From NCBI GenBank assembly GCA_965234335.1, contig OZ248456.1, positions 186,001 through 250,000 on the forward strand: a DNA stretch of 64,000 nt. The letters run 5' to 3'. Origin of the DNA: Leadbetterella lacustris. Lineage in GTDB: Bacteria > Bacteroidota > Bacteroidia > Cytophagales > Spirosomataceae. The translations under genes and the position numbers were made by a program. Positions 36,172 through 45,674 of the stretch are shown here, one piece after another (position 1 is the first letter of the stretch; each line of letters opens with the position of its first letter). The notes under the pieces are model-generated. The model had not been told where the DNA came from, did no database searches, and worked only from the letters and a program-made list of their open reading frames with translations.

Positions 36172-39144
36172 CTATTTCATCATAGATTCATAAACTAGGT
36201 CATGAATTCTCTTACGGGTTTTGTTTTTTATTATTTTGTTATTTTCGACTGAAGGATAAACCCTATTTGATAAAAAAATGTAAATCAGCTCTTTCTCGGG
36301 ATCTACCCAGGCGGCCGTACCCGTGAAACCTGTATGGCCGTAAGTACTTGGTGAGGCATATTGCGACATACTTCCGTCGTCGGTGCTAGGCCTATTCCAG
36401 CCGAGTCCTCGGTGGCTAATTGCTGACTGTTTTTTAGTAAACAAATCAATCGTATGTGGCGAAAAAAAACGATTTTCTTCGTAAAATCCCTTATTTAGGT
36501 TCATTTGTAGAAGTTTTGACAAATCCCAAGCGTTGCTAAACAATCCGGCGTGGCCGGCCACACCACCCAAAAGTGCGGCGTTGGGGTCATGTACTGTGCC
36601 TTTTATAGGTGTTTTTCTATAATCGTTGGTTATCTCTGTTGGTGCTATGTTTTGTAAAGATTTTTTATCTGAGATATTGAAACCCGTGTTGTACATACCC
36701 AAAGGACGGAATATTTTAGAATCAACATAAGCGTCTAGAGGTTGTCCGCTTACTTTCTCCACAACACGCTGCAGAAGTATTAGCCCAAGGTCTGAGTAAA
36801 GATATTTTGGTGCATTAGAAGAAGAAACAAGACTACTTTTTATAATCCAATTAAAGACGGAGTCCTTGATTATTGGTTTTACAAAAAGGCTATCTGACAC
36901 TTTTAGGTATGAATTCCCAAGGTTTTCTCTAGCGAAAAACTTTGGGTTTCGTTCGCCAACAACCTCTATGGTATTATCATAAAAGGGTACAAAAGCCTTA
37001 AGACCAGCCTGATGCAATAGTAAATCCTTTACAGTTATATCTTTTTTATTAGAATTTTGGAGTTCAGGAAGATAGAAAGACGCTTTCTGGTTGATATCTA
37101 GCTTTTTCTGGTCAAACAGCATCATAATGGCCTGAAGCGTGGCTGTAACTTTTGTCAAGGAGGCAAGGTCGAAAATAGTTTGGCCATCTACGGGTTCATT
37201 GGCACCATATCTTTGATTACCAAATGACTCAAAGAACACTACTTTTCCTTTTCGAGCAACCAATACCTGGCAACCCGGAAACTCCTGATTTTCAATAGCA
37301 TTATTGGCCAAAAAACGTATTTGAGACAATTTTGATTGGTTCATACCTACCTCTGAAGCTATACCCAGCCCTATTCGTCCCAAGGATTTAGTGTCAATTC
37401 CAAAGTTTACCTTGCCATCGGCGGCTAGCGTATTCACCGGAATTTTCCCGCTCGCTCCGTTTACTCCAAAAATAATGTTAGCCACTGCAATGTGTGCCTC
37501 TGCCTCATCTTCAAAGCCACAGATAACAGTTTCGAATTCGTCAAATAATTTTAAACTGTAGGGATTCCCAAAAACACAAACTACCACTTTGGTCTGTTTT
37601 TGTAATTCCCTTATGATTTTTATTGTTTCTGGCACCACACCAAAGTTTCTGCTGTCGAGGTTGTGCATTTCATGCACGCCCACTATCACCAAGTCTTTTT
37701 GTGCAGCTTGCTCTACTACCCAAGTCCAATCTGAGGATTTTGACGGCTTAAAGGGAATGTTAAAATTGGTGATGTTGGAATAATACGACATCGTTTTCTG
37801 AAAAACATTATCGGCCTTGCCTGCAATAGAAAGCGAAGCATAAGACACATTTTGAGAGTTTGCCAGCGGTATTAGGCCTTCATCATCTTTTACGACTGTG
37901 GCAGCTTTATCAAAAATTTTCTGCGTGAGATCCTTTGATTGCTGATTGTTTAAATCTAACAAAAGATTACTAAAATCTATCGGTTTGTATTTGTTGAGCC
38001 CAACCCAATATTTTGACATAAGGACTTTCTTTACCTTATGGTCTAAATCATTTACCGACAAAGTACTGTCTAGAAATTTTTGGTGTAAAGCACCATAGGC
38101 AACATCCAGATTTCCGGTTTGCAGCAGCAGGTCATTCCCCGCCTGAAAGGCCTTCACTTCGGCAGCACCCGTCGGAAAATATTTCAGTAATCCCCGCATA
38201 TTCAAGGCATCTGTAACCACCAAACCTTTAAAGTTCATGTCTCTTTGTAGATAGTCTTTAATGATTTTTTCGGAAACACTAGCAGGCGTATTGGGCGAGT
38301 TATCGAGCTGCGGAACATGCAAATGGCCAATCATTACACTGGCTATACTGTCTTCTATCATGGCCTTGAATGGCATGGTTTCTACTTCATCTATATGTTT
38401 GCGGGTGTGGTTTAAAACCGGCAAGGCATAGTGTGAGTCTTCGCCTGTGTCGCCATGACCAGGGAAATGCTTAGCACTGCCCATGACGTTGGCTTTTCGC
38501 ATACCACGAGCGTAGGCAAGCGAAAGGTTGGTAACATTAGAAACTGATTCGCCAAACGAACGATAATTTATAACCGGGTTTTTGGGGTTTGAATTGATGT
38601 CGACATCTGGGGCAAAATTAATGTGCACACCTAGCCTTTTGCATTGTTTACCAATTTCAAAACCCATTTTTTCTATCAAATCTGCATCGCCAGTAGCCCC
38701 CAAAGTTATGGCCTTAGGAAAAGAAAAGGCATCATCAAGCCGCATTCCGAGTCCCCACTCGCCATCAATACCGATTAACAGAGGTATTGTTGCGGCACTT
38801 TGATATCTGTTGGTCAGCTCGGCTTGTTTCAAGGGATTTCCCTGAAAAAAAATCACTCCTCCGATATGATATTTCCTGATTTGTTCCTCTAGTCTTCTGT
38901 AGTCGTTCTCGTTGCGGTTTGAAAAAGCCGCTATCATAAAAAGTTGACCTATTTTTTGTTCCAAAGTCATGCTAGCCAATACGCTATCTGCCCAAAGTGC
39001 TTGTTTTTGTTTAAAATCTGAGGATTTTGGAGAAATCAAATTCTGCTTTGGAGAATAATAATGTAGATTATTAGCCGAAATGAACAAGGTAAAAATCCCA
39101 AGTATAATAGAAAAGTTTAAGAAGGCGAACTGGGATTTTTTCAT
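36172..39144 (-). CDS. GH3 beta-N-acetylhexosaminidase fused to a beta-lactamase-like serine hydrolase
   Basis: 990 aa. A signal-anchor/signal peptide (MKKSQFAFLNFSIILGIFTLF) precedes the GH3 domain, which carries KHFPGHGDTGEDSH (His/Asp acid-base dyad of NagZ) and VVTDALNMRGL (nucleophile Asp), then the GH3 C-terminal domain, and finally a class C beta-lactamase/PBP fold: SLTK (Ser near residue 658), YSDLGL and HTGFTGT. Such fusions are known in Bacteroidota and are thought to act in peptidoglycan turnover or recycling. The ATG at 39144 is chosen over 39177 because it starts right at the signal sequence. Confidence 0.93.
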   Translation of the reverse strand: MKKSQFAFLNFSIILGIFTLFISANNLHYYSPKQNLISPKSSDFKQKQALWADSVLASMTLEQKIGQLFMIAAFSNRNENDYRRLEEQIRKYHIGGVIFFQGNPLKQAELTNRYQSAATIPLLIGIDGEWGLGMRLDDAFSFPKAITLGATGDADLIEKMGFEIGKQCKRLGVHINFAPDVDINSNPKNPVINYRSFGESVSNVTNLSLAYARGMRKANVMGSAKHFPGHGDTGEDSHYALPVLNHTRKHIDEVETMPFKAMIEDSIASVMIGHLHVPQLDNSPNTPASVSEKIIKDYLQRDMNFKGLVVTDALNMRGLLKYFPTGAAEVKAFQAGNDLLLQTGNLDVAYGALHQKFLDSTLSVNDLDHKVKKVLMSKYWVGLNKYKPIDFSNLLLDLNNQQSKDLTQKIFDKAATVVKDDEGLIPLANSQNVSYASLSIAGKADNVFQKTMSYYSNITNFNIPFKPSKSSDWTWVVEQAAQKDLVIVGVHEMHNLDSRNFGVVPETIKIIRELQKQTKVVVCVFGNPYSLKLFDEFETVICGFEDEAEAHIAVANIIFGVNGASGKIPVNTLAADGKVNFGIDTKSLGRIGLGIASEVGMNQSKLSQIRFLANNAIENQEFPGCQVLVARKGKVVFFESFGNQRYGANEPVDGQTIFDLASLTKVTATLQAIMMLFDQKKLDINQKASFYLPELQNSNKKDITVKDLLLHQAGLKAFVPFYDNTIEVVGERNPKFFARENLGNSYLKVSDSLFVKPIIKDSVFNWIIKSSLVSSSNAPKYLYSDLGLILLQRVVEKVSGQPLDAYVDSKIFRPLGMYNTGFNISDKKSLQNIAPTEITNDYRKTPIKGTVHDPNAALLGGVAGHAGLFSNAWDLSKLLQMNLNKGFYEENRFFSPHTIDLFTKKQSAISHRGLGWNRPSTDDGSMSQYASPSTYGHTGFTGTAAWVDPEKELIYIFLSNRVYPSVENNKIIKNKTRKRIHDLVYESMMK

Positions 39145-39308
39145 ATATGTTTGAAATTTCGAACCACAAAAAAACAAATTTCTGACTGAATTAAAAATTT
39201 TTTAATGAAACCATACACCAAATGCTCTTTCAAAAGGCAGTTTAGGAAGATAGAATTGCCCTTTTTCACGAAGAATGTATATATTTTTCAGAGTACCTAT
39301 AATTTTCG

Positions 39309-39316
39309 TAAATTTG
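39309..39316 (+). promoter_or_regulatory. Probable -7 promoter element for the ABC-F gene
   Basis: TAAATTTG matches TAnnTTTG, 53 bp before the ATG at 39369. Confidence 0.4.
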
Positions 39317-39368
39317 CGGTTCAGTTTGGGGTCTTGTTGATTTCAAACACCCAATTAATACAAAAAAT

Positions 39369-40985
39369 ATGCTGACTGTTTCTAATCTTTCGCTGCAATT
39401 TGGAAAGCGAGTTTTGTTTGAAGATGTAAATTTAAAGTTTGTGCCGGGTAACGTTTATGGTCTGATCGGAGCCAACGGTGCCGGAAAGACTACTTTCGTT
39501 AAAATCCTTTCGGGCGAGTTAGACCCTACTTCCGGTAGAGTTGCTTTGGACACAGGCGAAAGAATGTCAGTTTTAAACCAAAATCAAAACGCCTTCGACG
39601 AATTTACTGTACTAGATACTGTTTTGAGAGGAAATGAAAGACTTTATGAGGTAATGCTTGAAAAAGACGCCATATATCTGAAACCCGATTTTAGCGAAGA
39701 GGACGGAAACAGAGCGGCTGAATTAGAGGGCGAGTTTGCCGAAATGAACGGCTGGGAGGCCGAATCTGATGCGGGATCCTTGCTTTCGGGCTTGGGGGTA
39801 ACCGAAGACCTCCACTATATGCTCATGAAAGACATCAACCCCACCGAAAAGGTAAAGGTGTTGCTGGCCCAGGCTTTGTTTGGAAATCCAGACGTGCTGC
39901 TACTCGATGAGCCTACCAACAACTTAGACATTGAATCCATCTTGTGGTTGGAGAATTTTTTAATGAACTTCAAAAACACCGTAATCGTAGTATCGCACGA
40001 TAGACACTTTTTAGACAATGTGTGTACTTACGTGGCCGACTTAGACTTCAAAAAAATCTCTATTTATGGCGGAAACTACTCTTTCTGGTACGAATCTAGC
40101 CAGTTAGCTGCTCGCCAAAAGGCCGATCAGAACAAGAAAGCTGAAGAGAAAAAGAAAGAATTGGAGGATTTTATCCGTCGTTTCTCTGCCAACGTGGCCA
40201 AGTCGAAGCAAGCCACAGCTCGTCAGAAAATGATTGAAAAACTGGACATTACGGCCATTCAGCCTTCTTCCAGACGTTATCCGTTTATCGGATTTAAGCC
40301 CGAAAGAGAGGTGGGTGACCAAATATTGCAAGTAGATAGCATGAGCTACAAAAACGAAGACGGCGTTTATCTTTTTAAAGACGTGAGTTTTTGGGTAGGC
40401 AAAAACGACAAGATTGCGTTTTTGAGCAAAGACGGCCAAGCCGTTACAGCCCTTTTTGATATATTGAGTGGCAAAAAACAAGCTACTGAAGGAGGCTTTA
40501 AGTGGGGCGTAACCATCACCAATGACTACCTTCCAAACGACAACTCAGACTATTTCGCTGACAGCAGCATGATATTGGTAGACTGGCTAAGACAATATTC
40601 TACCGAAAAAGACGAGTCATTTATCAGAGGGTTTTTGGGAAGAATGTTATTTTCGGGAGAAGAGGCCTTGAAGAAAAGCTCGGTACTTTCAGGAGGAGAA
40701 AAGCAGCGTTGTATGTTCTCAAAAATGATGCTTTCAAACTCCAACGTGCTGATATTCGACGAACCCACCAACCACCTAGACTTGGAGTCTATCCAAGCCC
40801 TAAACAAAGGCATGGAGGATTTTGACAGCAACATACTTTTTGCCTGTCATGACCACCAACTGACCAACTCCGTGGCCAACCGCATTATAGAAATAGGACC
40901 CAAAGGTTGCCTAGATAAAATGATGACTTTCGACGAGTATTTGACCGACGAAAGAATAAAAGGGCAACGGAAGGATATTTATTGA
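39369..40985 (+). CDS. ABC-F family ribosome-associated ATPase
   Basis: 538 aa with two ATPase domains and a charged linker (KADQNKKAEEKKKELEDFIRRF) but no membrane segment, which defines ABC-F proteins acting on ribosomes. Domain 1 has Walker A GANGAGKT and Walker B DVLLLDEPTNNLD; its signature region (INPTEKVKVLLAQALF) is degenerate. Domain 2 has signature LSGGEKQR and FDEPTNHLD, but its Walker A place reads LSKDGQAVTALFD. So one composite site looks consensus and the other not. The overall look is closest to the YbiT-like branch. Confidence 0.93.
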   Translation: MLTVSNLSLQFGKRVLFEDVNLKFVPGNVYGLIGANGAGKTTFVKILSGELDPTSGRVALDTGERMSVLNQNQNAFDEFTVLDTVLRGNERLYEVMLEKDAIYLKPDFSEEDGNRAAELEGEFAEMNGWEAESDAGSLLSGLGVTEDLHYMLMKDINPTEKVKVLLAQALFGNPDVLLLDEPTNNLDIESILWLENFLMNFKNTVIVVSHDRHFLDNVCTYVADLDFKKISIYGGNYSFWYESSQLAARQKADQNKKAEEKKKELEDFIRRFSANVAKSKQATARQKMIEKLDITAIQPSSRRYPFIGFKPEREVGDQILQVDSMSYKNEDGVYLFKDVSFWVGKNDKIAFLSKDGQAVTALFDILSGKKQATEGGFKWGVTITNDYLPNDNSDYFADSSMILVDWLRQYSTEKDESFIRGFLGRMLFSGEEALKKSSVLSGGEKQRCMFSKMMLSNSNVLIFDEPTNHLDLESIQALNKGMEDFDSNILFACHDHQLTNSVANRIIEIGPKGCLDKMMTFDEYLTDERIKGQRKDIY

Positions 40986-41005
40986 GGGATAAAGTCAATA
41001 AACTG

Positions 41006-41035
41006 AGCCACTCCATTTTTTGGGGTGGCTTTTTT
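41006..41035 (+). terminator. Terminator after the ABC-F gene
   Basis: AGCCACTCCA (41006-41015) pairs with TGGGGTGGCT (41021-41030), with one G-T pair, and is followed by a T run. Confidence 0.9.
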
Positions 41036-41154
41036 GTTTTAGCCGTTTTTAAGTTGCTAATTTTGAGTGTTTTCGGAGTTGAAAAAATTTGGCACGAAAA
41101 TTTCAAAGAATATTATTAATTATTAAATATTTTTTGAAAATTAGCGTTTCTAAT

Positions 41155-42036
41155 ATGCTTTTAGTAAAAGATAAGGCTTTGGTTAAAAATATAGTTATAG
41201 TTGTTCTTTGTACAGGCTTGGCTGCGGTGGTAAATGCCCAGCAAATAGTGCTTAAGTCTCAAGCCATAGGAAGCAATTCTATGGTGAAGACAACTGCTAT
41301 ATCTACTGAAAAAAAAACTATACAAGCGGGCAGTACACCAAAGCAAAAAGCAGCGTTGCCAACAGTGATAGAAGAGTCTGCTGAGGTTGTAATTGTAAAC
41401 AAAACAGCTCCCATGGGGCTGGATGTTAATTTTGTGCCACTTTTTGGGGGTTATACCAAGTCCGAATCTCAGCAAATAGACGATCAACTTTTCATATCTG
41501 ACTGTGACAAACAGTTTAAGTCTAGGTCAGAGGGTAGCGAATTTTTTTCAAAAATGGGCTGGGATTATTTGGCGGACGGAGATAAAAACACTGCTATACA
41601 TAGGTTTAATCTCTCTTGGCTCTTAAGTCCCGACAATGTAGATGTGTATTGGGGACTCGGTGTCATTGAGTTTCAATCTTCAAATTTTCCAAACGCCATA
41701 AAGCTCATGACTAAGGGTTTGGAAACTTCAAAAGAGCCAAACTATGTGCTTATGGTTGATTTGGCCACAGTGTACATAAAAACGGCTCTAAACAATCCAA
41801 ATTCATTGATAGAGTCTGCAAACGCCAGAGACTTGCTTTCGAAATCTCTCGAAATTCAGCCCAAATATACGCCTGCATATATGCAGCTGACGCTCGTTAA
41901 CCTCCTAGAAAACAAACCCGATGAGGCTTGGACGACTTTCCATCAAGGATATGAGCTAAACTCCAAAGAATTAAATTTTGAAATCTTAGGTGAGCTTTTG
42001 AAAAGAAAAGCCGACCCTAAGGGTGTTTTTAAGTGA
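41155..42036 (+). CDS. Secreted TPR-like hypothetical protein
   Basis: About 293 aa. The ATG at 41155 places a signal peptide (KNIVIVVLCTGLAAVVNAQQ) about ten residues in; a TTG at 41089 would add 22 unlikely residues. The C-terminal half is helical and repeat-like: GDKNTAIHRFNLSWLLSPDNVDVYWGLG and NYVLMVDLATVYIKTA resemble tetratricopeptide repeats. The middle stretch (GLDVNFVPLFGGY) is not recognised. Such periplasmic TPR proteins bind partners; the partner is unknown. Confidence 0.7.
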   Translation: MLLVKDKALVKNIVIVVLCTGLAAVVNAQQIVLKSQAIGSNSMVKTTAISTEKKTIQAGSTPKQKAALPTVIEESAEVVIVNKTAPMGLDVNFVPLFGGYTKSESQQIDDQLFISDCDKQFKSRSEGSEFFSKMGWDYLADGDKNTAIHRFNLSWLLSPDNVDVYWGLGVIEFQSSNFPNAIKLMTKGLETSKEPNYVLMVDLATVYIKTALNNPNSLIESANARDLLSKSLEIQPKYTPAYMQLTLVNLLENKPDEAWTTFHQGYELNSKELNFEILGELLKRKADPKGVFK

Positions 42037-42056
42037 TTATTCTTAGGGTTGTTTTT
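42014..42056 (+). terminator. Terminator overlapping the end of the TPR-like gene
   Basis: ACCCTAAG (42014-42021), inside the last codons, pairs with CTTAGGGT (42042-42049) and a T-rich tract follows. The loop is long (20 nt). Confidence 0.55.
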
Positions 42057-42112
42057 AAATTTAAAAATAAAAACTAATATTGTAAGGTATTTGTTATTAT
42101 CACGACTGATTA

Positions 42113-42565
42113 ATGAAAACACCACTTGATATTCAGAAACTTGCTTGGCAAAGATTAAAAGAAGCTAAAATACTTTACAGAAACAAGATGTATGATGGTG
42201 CATTTTACCTAGCTGGATATAGTGTGGAGTTGATGTTGAAAGCAAAAATATGTGAAAATTGGGGAATCCCAAATTTGTTTGATGTTGATGAAAAAAACAC
42301 AGATACTGACATTAGCAAAATAAGGCAAATCGTAAAGACCCATAAACTAACAATTTTACTGGTTTTATCGGGTTTGAAAGTAAAGTTTGATAATGATAAA
42401 GCTAGCAATAAAAATTTATTTAAAGCAAACTCATTATTGTTAGAAAAATGGTCGGAACAAGTTAGATATTCAATGGCAGGAGTAATAAAAGACAATGAGA
42501 TAAAAGATTTAATTTCATTATTGGACAATTCAAAAGGTTTACTAAGATGGATAGAAAAGAATTAG
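42113..42565 (+). CDS. HEPN-domain protein
   Basis: 150 aa, all helical. The N-terminus (LAWQRLKEAKILYRNKMYDGAFYLAGYSVELMLKA in parts) is typical of HEPN domains: a helix with paired aromatic residues, then AFYLAGYSVE. The C-terminal WSEQVRYSMAG also fits. HEPN proteins are often RNases in toxin-antitoxin or phage-defence systems, but the Rx4-6H catalytic motif is not clear here. It overlaps the next gene by 19 bases, so the two form a coupled pair. Confidence 0.72.
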   Translation: MKTPLDIQKLAWQRLKEAKILYRNKMYDGAFYLAGYSVELMLKAKICENWGIPNLFDVDEKNTDTDISKIRQIVKTHKLTILLVLSGLKVKFDNDKASNKNLFKANSLLLEKWSEQVRYSMAGVIKDNEIKDLISLLDNSKGLLRWIEKN

Positions 42566-42879
42566 AAAATAAACTTAATAGTGATTTTAAATTGGGATGT
42601 TCAATAAAGGGCTATCCCATTGATGACATTTGTTTAGAAGAAGCGTATGCTGGAGATATTGCAACATCCTTTATTGTCAATGTTTTGGCATCTTGGGTAA
42701 AAGATATGGACTGTTCAGCAGCATTAGATGTTTTAATTGATGTTTTGTGGGAAACGACAGAGTTTCAACATAGGGCAGCTATTTTTTCAATTAATGTTTT
42801 TGCTGATGAAAAAACCTTGCATTGCCAAAGCATTGAGCATATTAATGCTTATAAGTTAGAAACAAATGCTAAAGTCTAA
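42547..42879 (+). CDS. Hypothetical partner of the HEPN protein
   Basis: 110 aa, acidic, no signal peptide. Features: LGCSIKGYPIDDICLEEAYAG, then a helical stretch VNVLASWVKDMDCSAALDVLIDVLWET and a basic end. I do not recognise a nucleotidyltransferase (MNT) motif, so it is not the usual HEPN partner. The overlapping start argues for stoichiometric expression with the HEPN protein. Confidence 0.6.
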   Translation: MDRKELENKLNSDFKLGCSIKGYPIDDICLEEAYAGDIATSFIVNVLASWVKDMDCSAALDVLIDVLWETTEFQHRAAIFSINVFADEKTLHCQSIEHINAYKLETNAKV

Positions 42880-42979
42880 TCCTAATTATTGATAAATCTT
42901 TATTGCATTTTCAACCTCATTTAATTTTCCGTAACTTGCAGAGAATTTAAACCATAGTTTAAACTCAAAAATCAGCCAA

Positions 42980-44404
42980 GTGAAGAAAATAATCGTTCTT
43001 GTCGTTTTCAGTTTTTTTTCTGCAAAAAGTCAATCTTTCGACGCTCAATTTGACCAAATTCGTGATAATACTGCTCAGCTGAGGGCTTTCTTTTCAGCCA
43101 TGCCGAAGGGCGGAGATTTGCACCACCACTACGACGGCTCCATCTATACCGAAACATTTATAGAATATGCCATAAAAAATGATTTCTGGCTTAACACCAA
43201 TACTTTAGCTATTCAGAAAAACTTTTCTGGTAATGCACCAAAAGATAAAAACTGGCGAAAAATTTCGGATTTGATTCAAAAAAACGAGTTTGGCTTTTAT
43301 AAACAAAAGCTTCTTGAAAAATGGTCAAATAAAGATTTTTATCCTTCAAAAGGCCCATCCGATGATCACTTTTTTAATACTTTCGATGGCTTTAGTCCCG
43401 CAAAAGACCCCGACCTTGCTACAGGACTTTTGGAACTAAAACAAAGAGCCGTTAAAGAAAATGTGAGTTACATCGAAACCATGTTTTTGCTTTTCTTTAA
43501 AAGTAAAAATACCTACGAAATCAATACTTTTAACAAACCCCTTAAAGCCGCCCAAGCCAACCAAAATGAAGCAGATTTAGAGAAAATTCTGGATGATTTG
43601 TATGCCTTTTTCATAAAAAATGGTGCCGAAAATCAAGCAAAGCTTTACAATGAAGGTTTAACAAAAATTCATAATTCTTACAACATTGATGACGAAAACT
43701 TTACGCTTCGCTATCAAAACGCAATTTTAAGATTAAAACAACCAGCAGAAGTTTTTGGCGATTTGGTGGTTTGTTATCTTTCCGACAAAGAAAGTTCGCT
43801 TATCAACGGAGTGAACATCGTAGGACAAGAAGACCGAGACGTGGCCATGCAGGATTATTGGCTGCACATGCAGATGTACAAATACCTCAACAAGAAGTTT
43901 CCGAACACCAAAAACGCCCTTCATGCAGGCGAATTGACACTTGGCTTGGTGAAACCAGAAGAACTCTCGTGGCATATCAGCGAGGCCATTTATGTGGCCA
44001 ATGCCAAGCGAATAGGACATGGAATAGACCTGCCTTTTGAAAAAAATGCGTTTTCTCTCCTGAAAAAAATGAAGGAAGAGCAAATAGCCGTAGAAATAAA
44101 CCTCAGCAGTAACGAATTTATTCTGAATGTCAAAAACGATGAGCATCCTATTTCCCTTTATCGTCAACACGGTGTGCCTATTGTCATTTCTACCGACGAC
44201 GCCGGAGTTTTAAGAACAAATTTGACCGAACAATACGTTTTGCTGGCCAAACGCTATCCCGAGTTTTCTTATTCAGAAATCAAACAATTGGTTTTCAACA
44301 GTATCCGCTTCTCTTTTATTGAAGAGAAAAATTTAAAAACTTCCCTTTTGAAGAAATTGGAAAACGATTTTTTTGAGTTTGAGAAAGTGGTTTTTGGGAA
44401 GTGA
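42980..44404 (+). CDS. Secreted adenosine deaminase family protein
   Basis: 474 aa, GTG start (42980) followed by a signal peptide (KKIIVLVVFSFFSAKSQ). Metal ligands appear in KGGDLHHHYDGS near residue 40, HAGELTLG near 310, RIGHGIDL near 340 and STDDAGV near 410. These are the motifs of the ADA/ADGF amidohydrolase family, which deaminates adenosine or similar nucleosides. Export suggests extracellular nucleoside scavenging. A tandem array of 102-bp repeats follows directly after the stop. Confidence 0.9.
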   Translation: MKKIIVLVVFSFFSAKSQSFDAQFDQIRDNTAQLRAFFSAMPKGGDLHHHYDGSIYTETFIEYAIKNDFWLNTNTLAIQKNFSGNAPKDKNWRKISDLIQKNEFGFYKQKLLEKWSNKDFYPSKGPSDDHFFNTFDGFSPAKDPDLATGLLELKQRAVKENVSYIETMFLLFFKSKNTYEINTFNKPLKAAQANQNEADLEKILDDLYAFFIKNGAENQAKLYNEGLTKIHNSYNIDDENFTLRYQNAILRLKQPAEVFGDLVVCYLSDKESSLINGVNIVGQEDRDVAMQDYWLHMQMYKYLNKKFPNTKNALHAGELTLGLVKPEELSWHISEAIYVANAKRIGHGIDLPFEKNAFSLLKKMKEEQIAVEINLSSNEFILNVKNDEHPISLYRQHGVPIVISTDDAGVLRTNLTEQYVLLAKRYPEFSYSEIKQLVFNSIRFSFIEEKNLKTSLLKKLENDFFEFEKVVFGK

Positions 44405-44745
44405 TAGAACACGGATAGAATTTGTGTTTCTATCGCTAAATTTATGTTTTCTGTAAAACTTAGGTAAACCCATACGTTTTGTGTGATAGAACACGGATTT
44501 AATGGATTTGACACGGATAGGGCTTGTGTTTTTATCGCTAAATTTATGTTTTCTGAAAACTTAGGTAAGCTTATACGTTTTGAGTTATGGAACACGGATT
44601 TAATGGATTTGACACGGATAGAATTTGTGTTTTTATCGATAAATTAATGTTTTCTGTAAAACCTAGGTAAACTCATACGTTTTGTGTGATAGAACACGGA
44701 TTTAATGGATTTGACACGGATAGGGCTTGTGTTTTTATCTGCTTT
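44403..44745. repeat. 102-bp tandem repeat array, about 3.4 copies
   Basis: The marker TTGTGTTT recurs at 44422, 44524, 44625 and 44727, giving a period of 101-102 bp. Each unit contains GATAGAACACGGATTTAATG, GACACGGATAG, TTTTATCG, TTTATGTTTTCTG and ATACGTTTTG. The first copy lacks the 20-bp TTTAATGGATTTGACACGGA piece. The array fills the space between the adenosine deaminase and the fabG-like gene. Units have no unique spacers, so this is not a CRISPR array. Confidence 0.9.
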
Positions 44746-44774
44746 TTTGACCAGATTTATTTTTTCTGTAAAAC

Positions 44775-45509
44775 TTATGCAATCCCGCCGTTGACCGAAA
44801 GCGTATGGCCGTTCACGAAAGATGCTTCGTCCGAGGCTAAGAACAAATAGGCATTGGCAATGTCTATTGGTAGGCCCATGCGTTTTGATGGAATTTCGGC
44901 TACCATTTTTTCTATTACTTCCTGCGGCATTAGGTCCGTCATGTCGGTTTTTATGAATCCTGGGGCTACTGCGTTTGCTGTGATGTTGTGTTTTCCAAAT
45001 TCCTTCGCCCAAGTTTTTACCATGCCGATTATTGCGGCTTTTGTTGCAGAATAATTGGTTTGACCAAAGTTTCCGGTAATTCCAACTATAGATGAGGTGC
45101 AAATAATTCGGCCATATTTATGCTCTACCATGTGTGGAACCACGGCTTTTGTGCAATTAAAAACGCCAGTCAAATTGACATCAATTACCGATTGCCACTC
45201 ATCGTGCGTCATTTTGAGCATGCTTTTGTCACGGGTGATACCAGCATTGTTTATCAAAATATCTATTTTCTGATGTTGTTTGATGATTTCCGAAACAGCC
45301 ATTTCGATAGCCACGGGATCAGTTACTGCCACTTTCATAAACTGACAGTTTCCTCCTGCTTTTACTATTTCATCAGCCGTTTCTTGGCCTGCGTCCAGTA
45401 AATCCCAGATGATGACCGTTGCTCCTTCTTTGGCAAATAATTCGGCCGAAGCCTTGCCGATTCCTCTCGCTCCGCCAGTGATAATGGCTACTTTGTTGTT
45501 TAGTTTCAT
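44775..45509 (-). CDS. fabG: 3-oxoacyl-ACP reductase-like short-chain dehydrogenase
   Basis: 244 aa, the normal size. The NADP motif TGGARGIG is at residues 12-19, the NNAG motif near 88, and the catalytic Ser-Tyr-Lys in SSIVGITGNFGQTNYSATKA (Tyr about 152). FabG reduces 3-oxoacyl-ACP in fatty acid synthesis, although other SDR members use different substrates and no fab genes are adjacent. A dispersed repeat (CGTCTTTATGCCTTAGCGG) ends about ten bases before the start. Confidence 0.85.
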   Translation of the reverse strand: MKLNNKVAIITGGARGIGKASAELFAKEGATVIIWDLLDAGQETADEIVKAGGNCQFMKVAVTDPVAIEMAVSEIIKQHQKIDILINNAGITRDKSMLKMTHDEWQSVIDVNLTGVFNCTKAVVPHMVEHKYGRIICTSSIVGITGNFGQTNYSATKAAIIGMVKTWAKEFGKHNITANAVAPGFIKTDMTDLMPQEVIEKMVAEIPSKRMGLPIDIANAYLFLASDEASFVNGHTLSVNGGIA

Positions 45510-45674
45510 ATTTTTATTATTTACCGCTAAGGCATAAAGACGCTAAGAAATAATCATTTCTATGAGTATATAAAGTCTTAGTGATGAGTGTTTTAGTTTG
45601 GTTGATGATTAATTACTTTTCGGCATTTAGCTTGAGCCGTGAAAATCTATGAGGGCACAGACTCGGACGGAAAT

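Noticed and set aside
44403..44745. CRISPR array candidate
   Set aside because: Repeats are about 102 bp, directly adjoining and without unique spacers; no cas genes are present.
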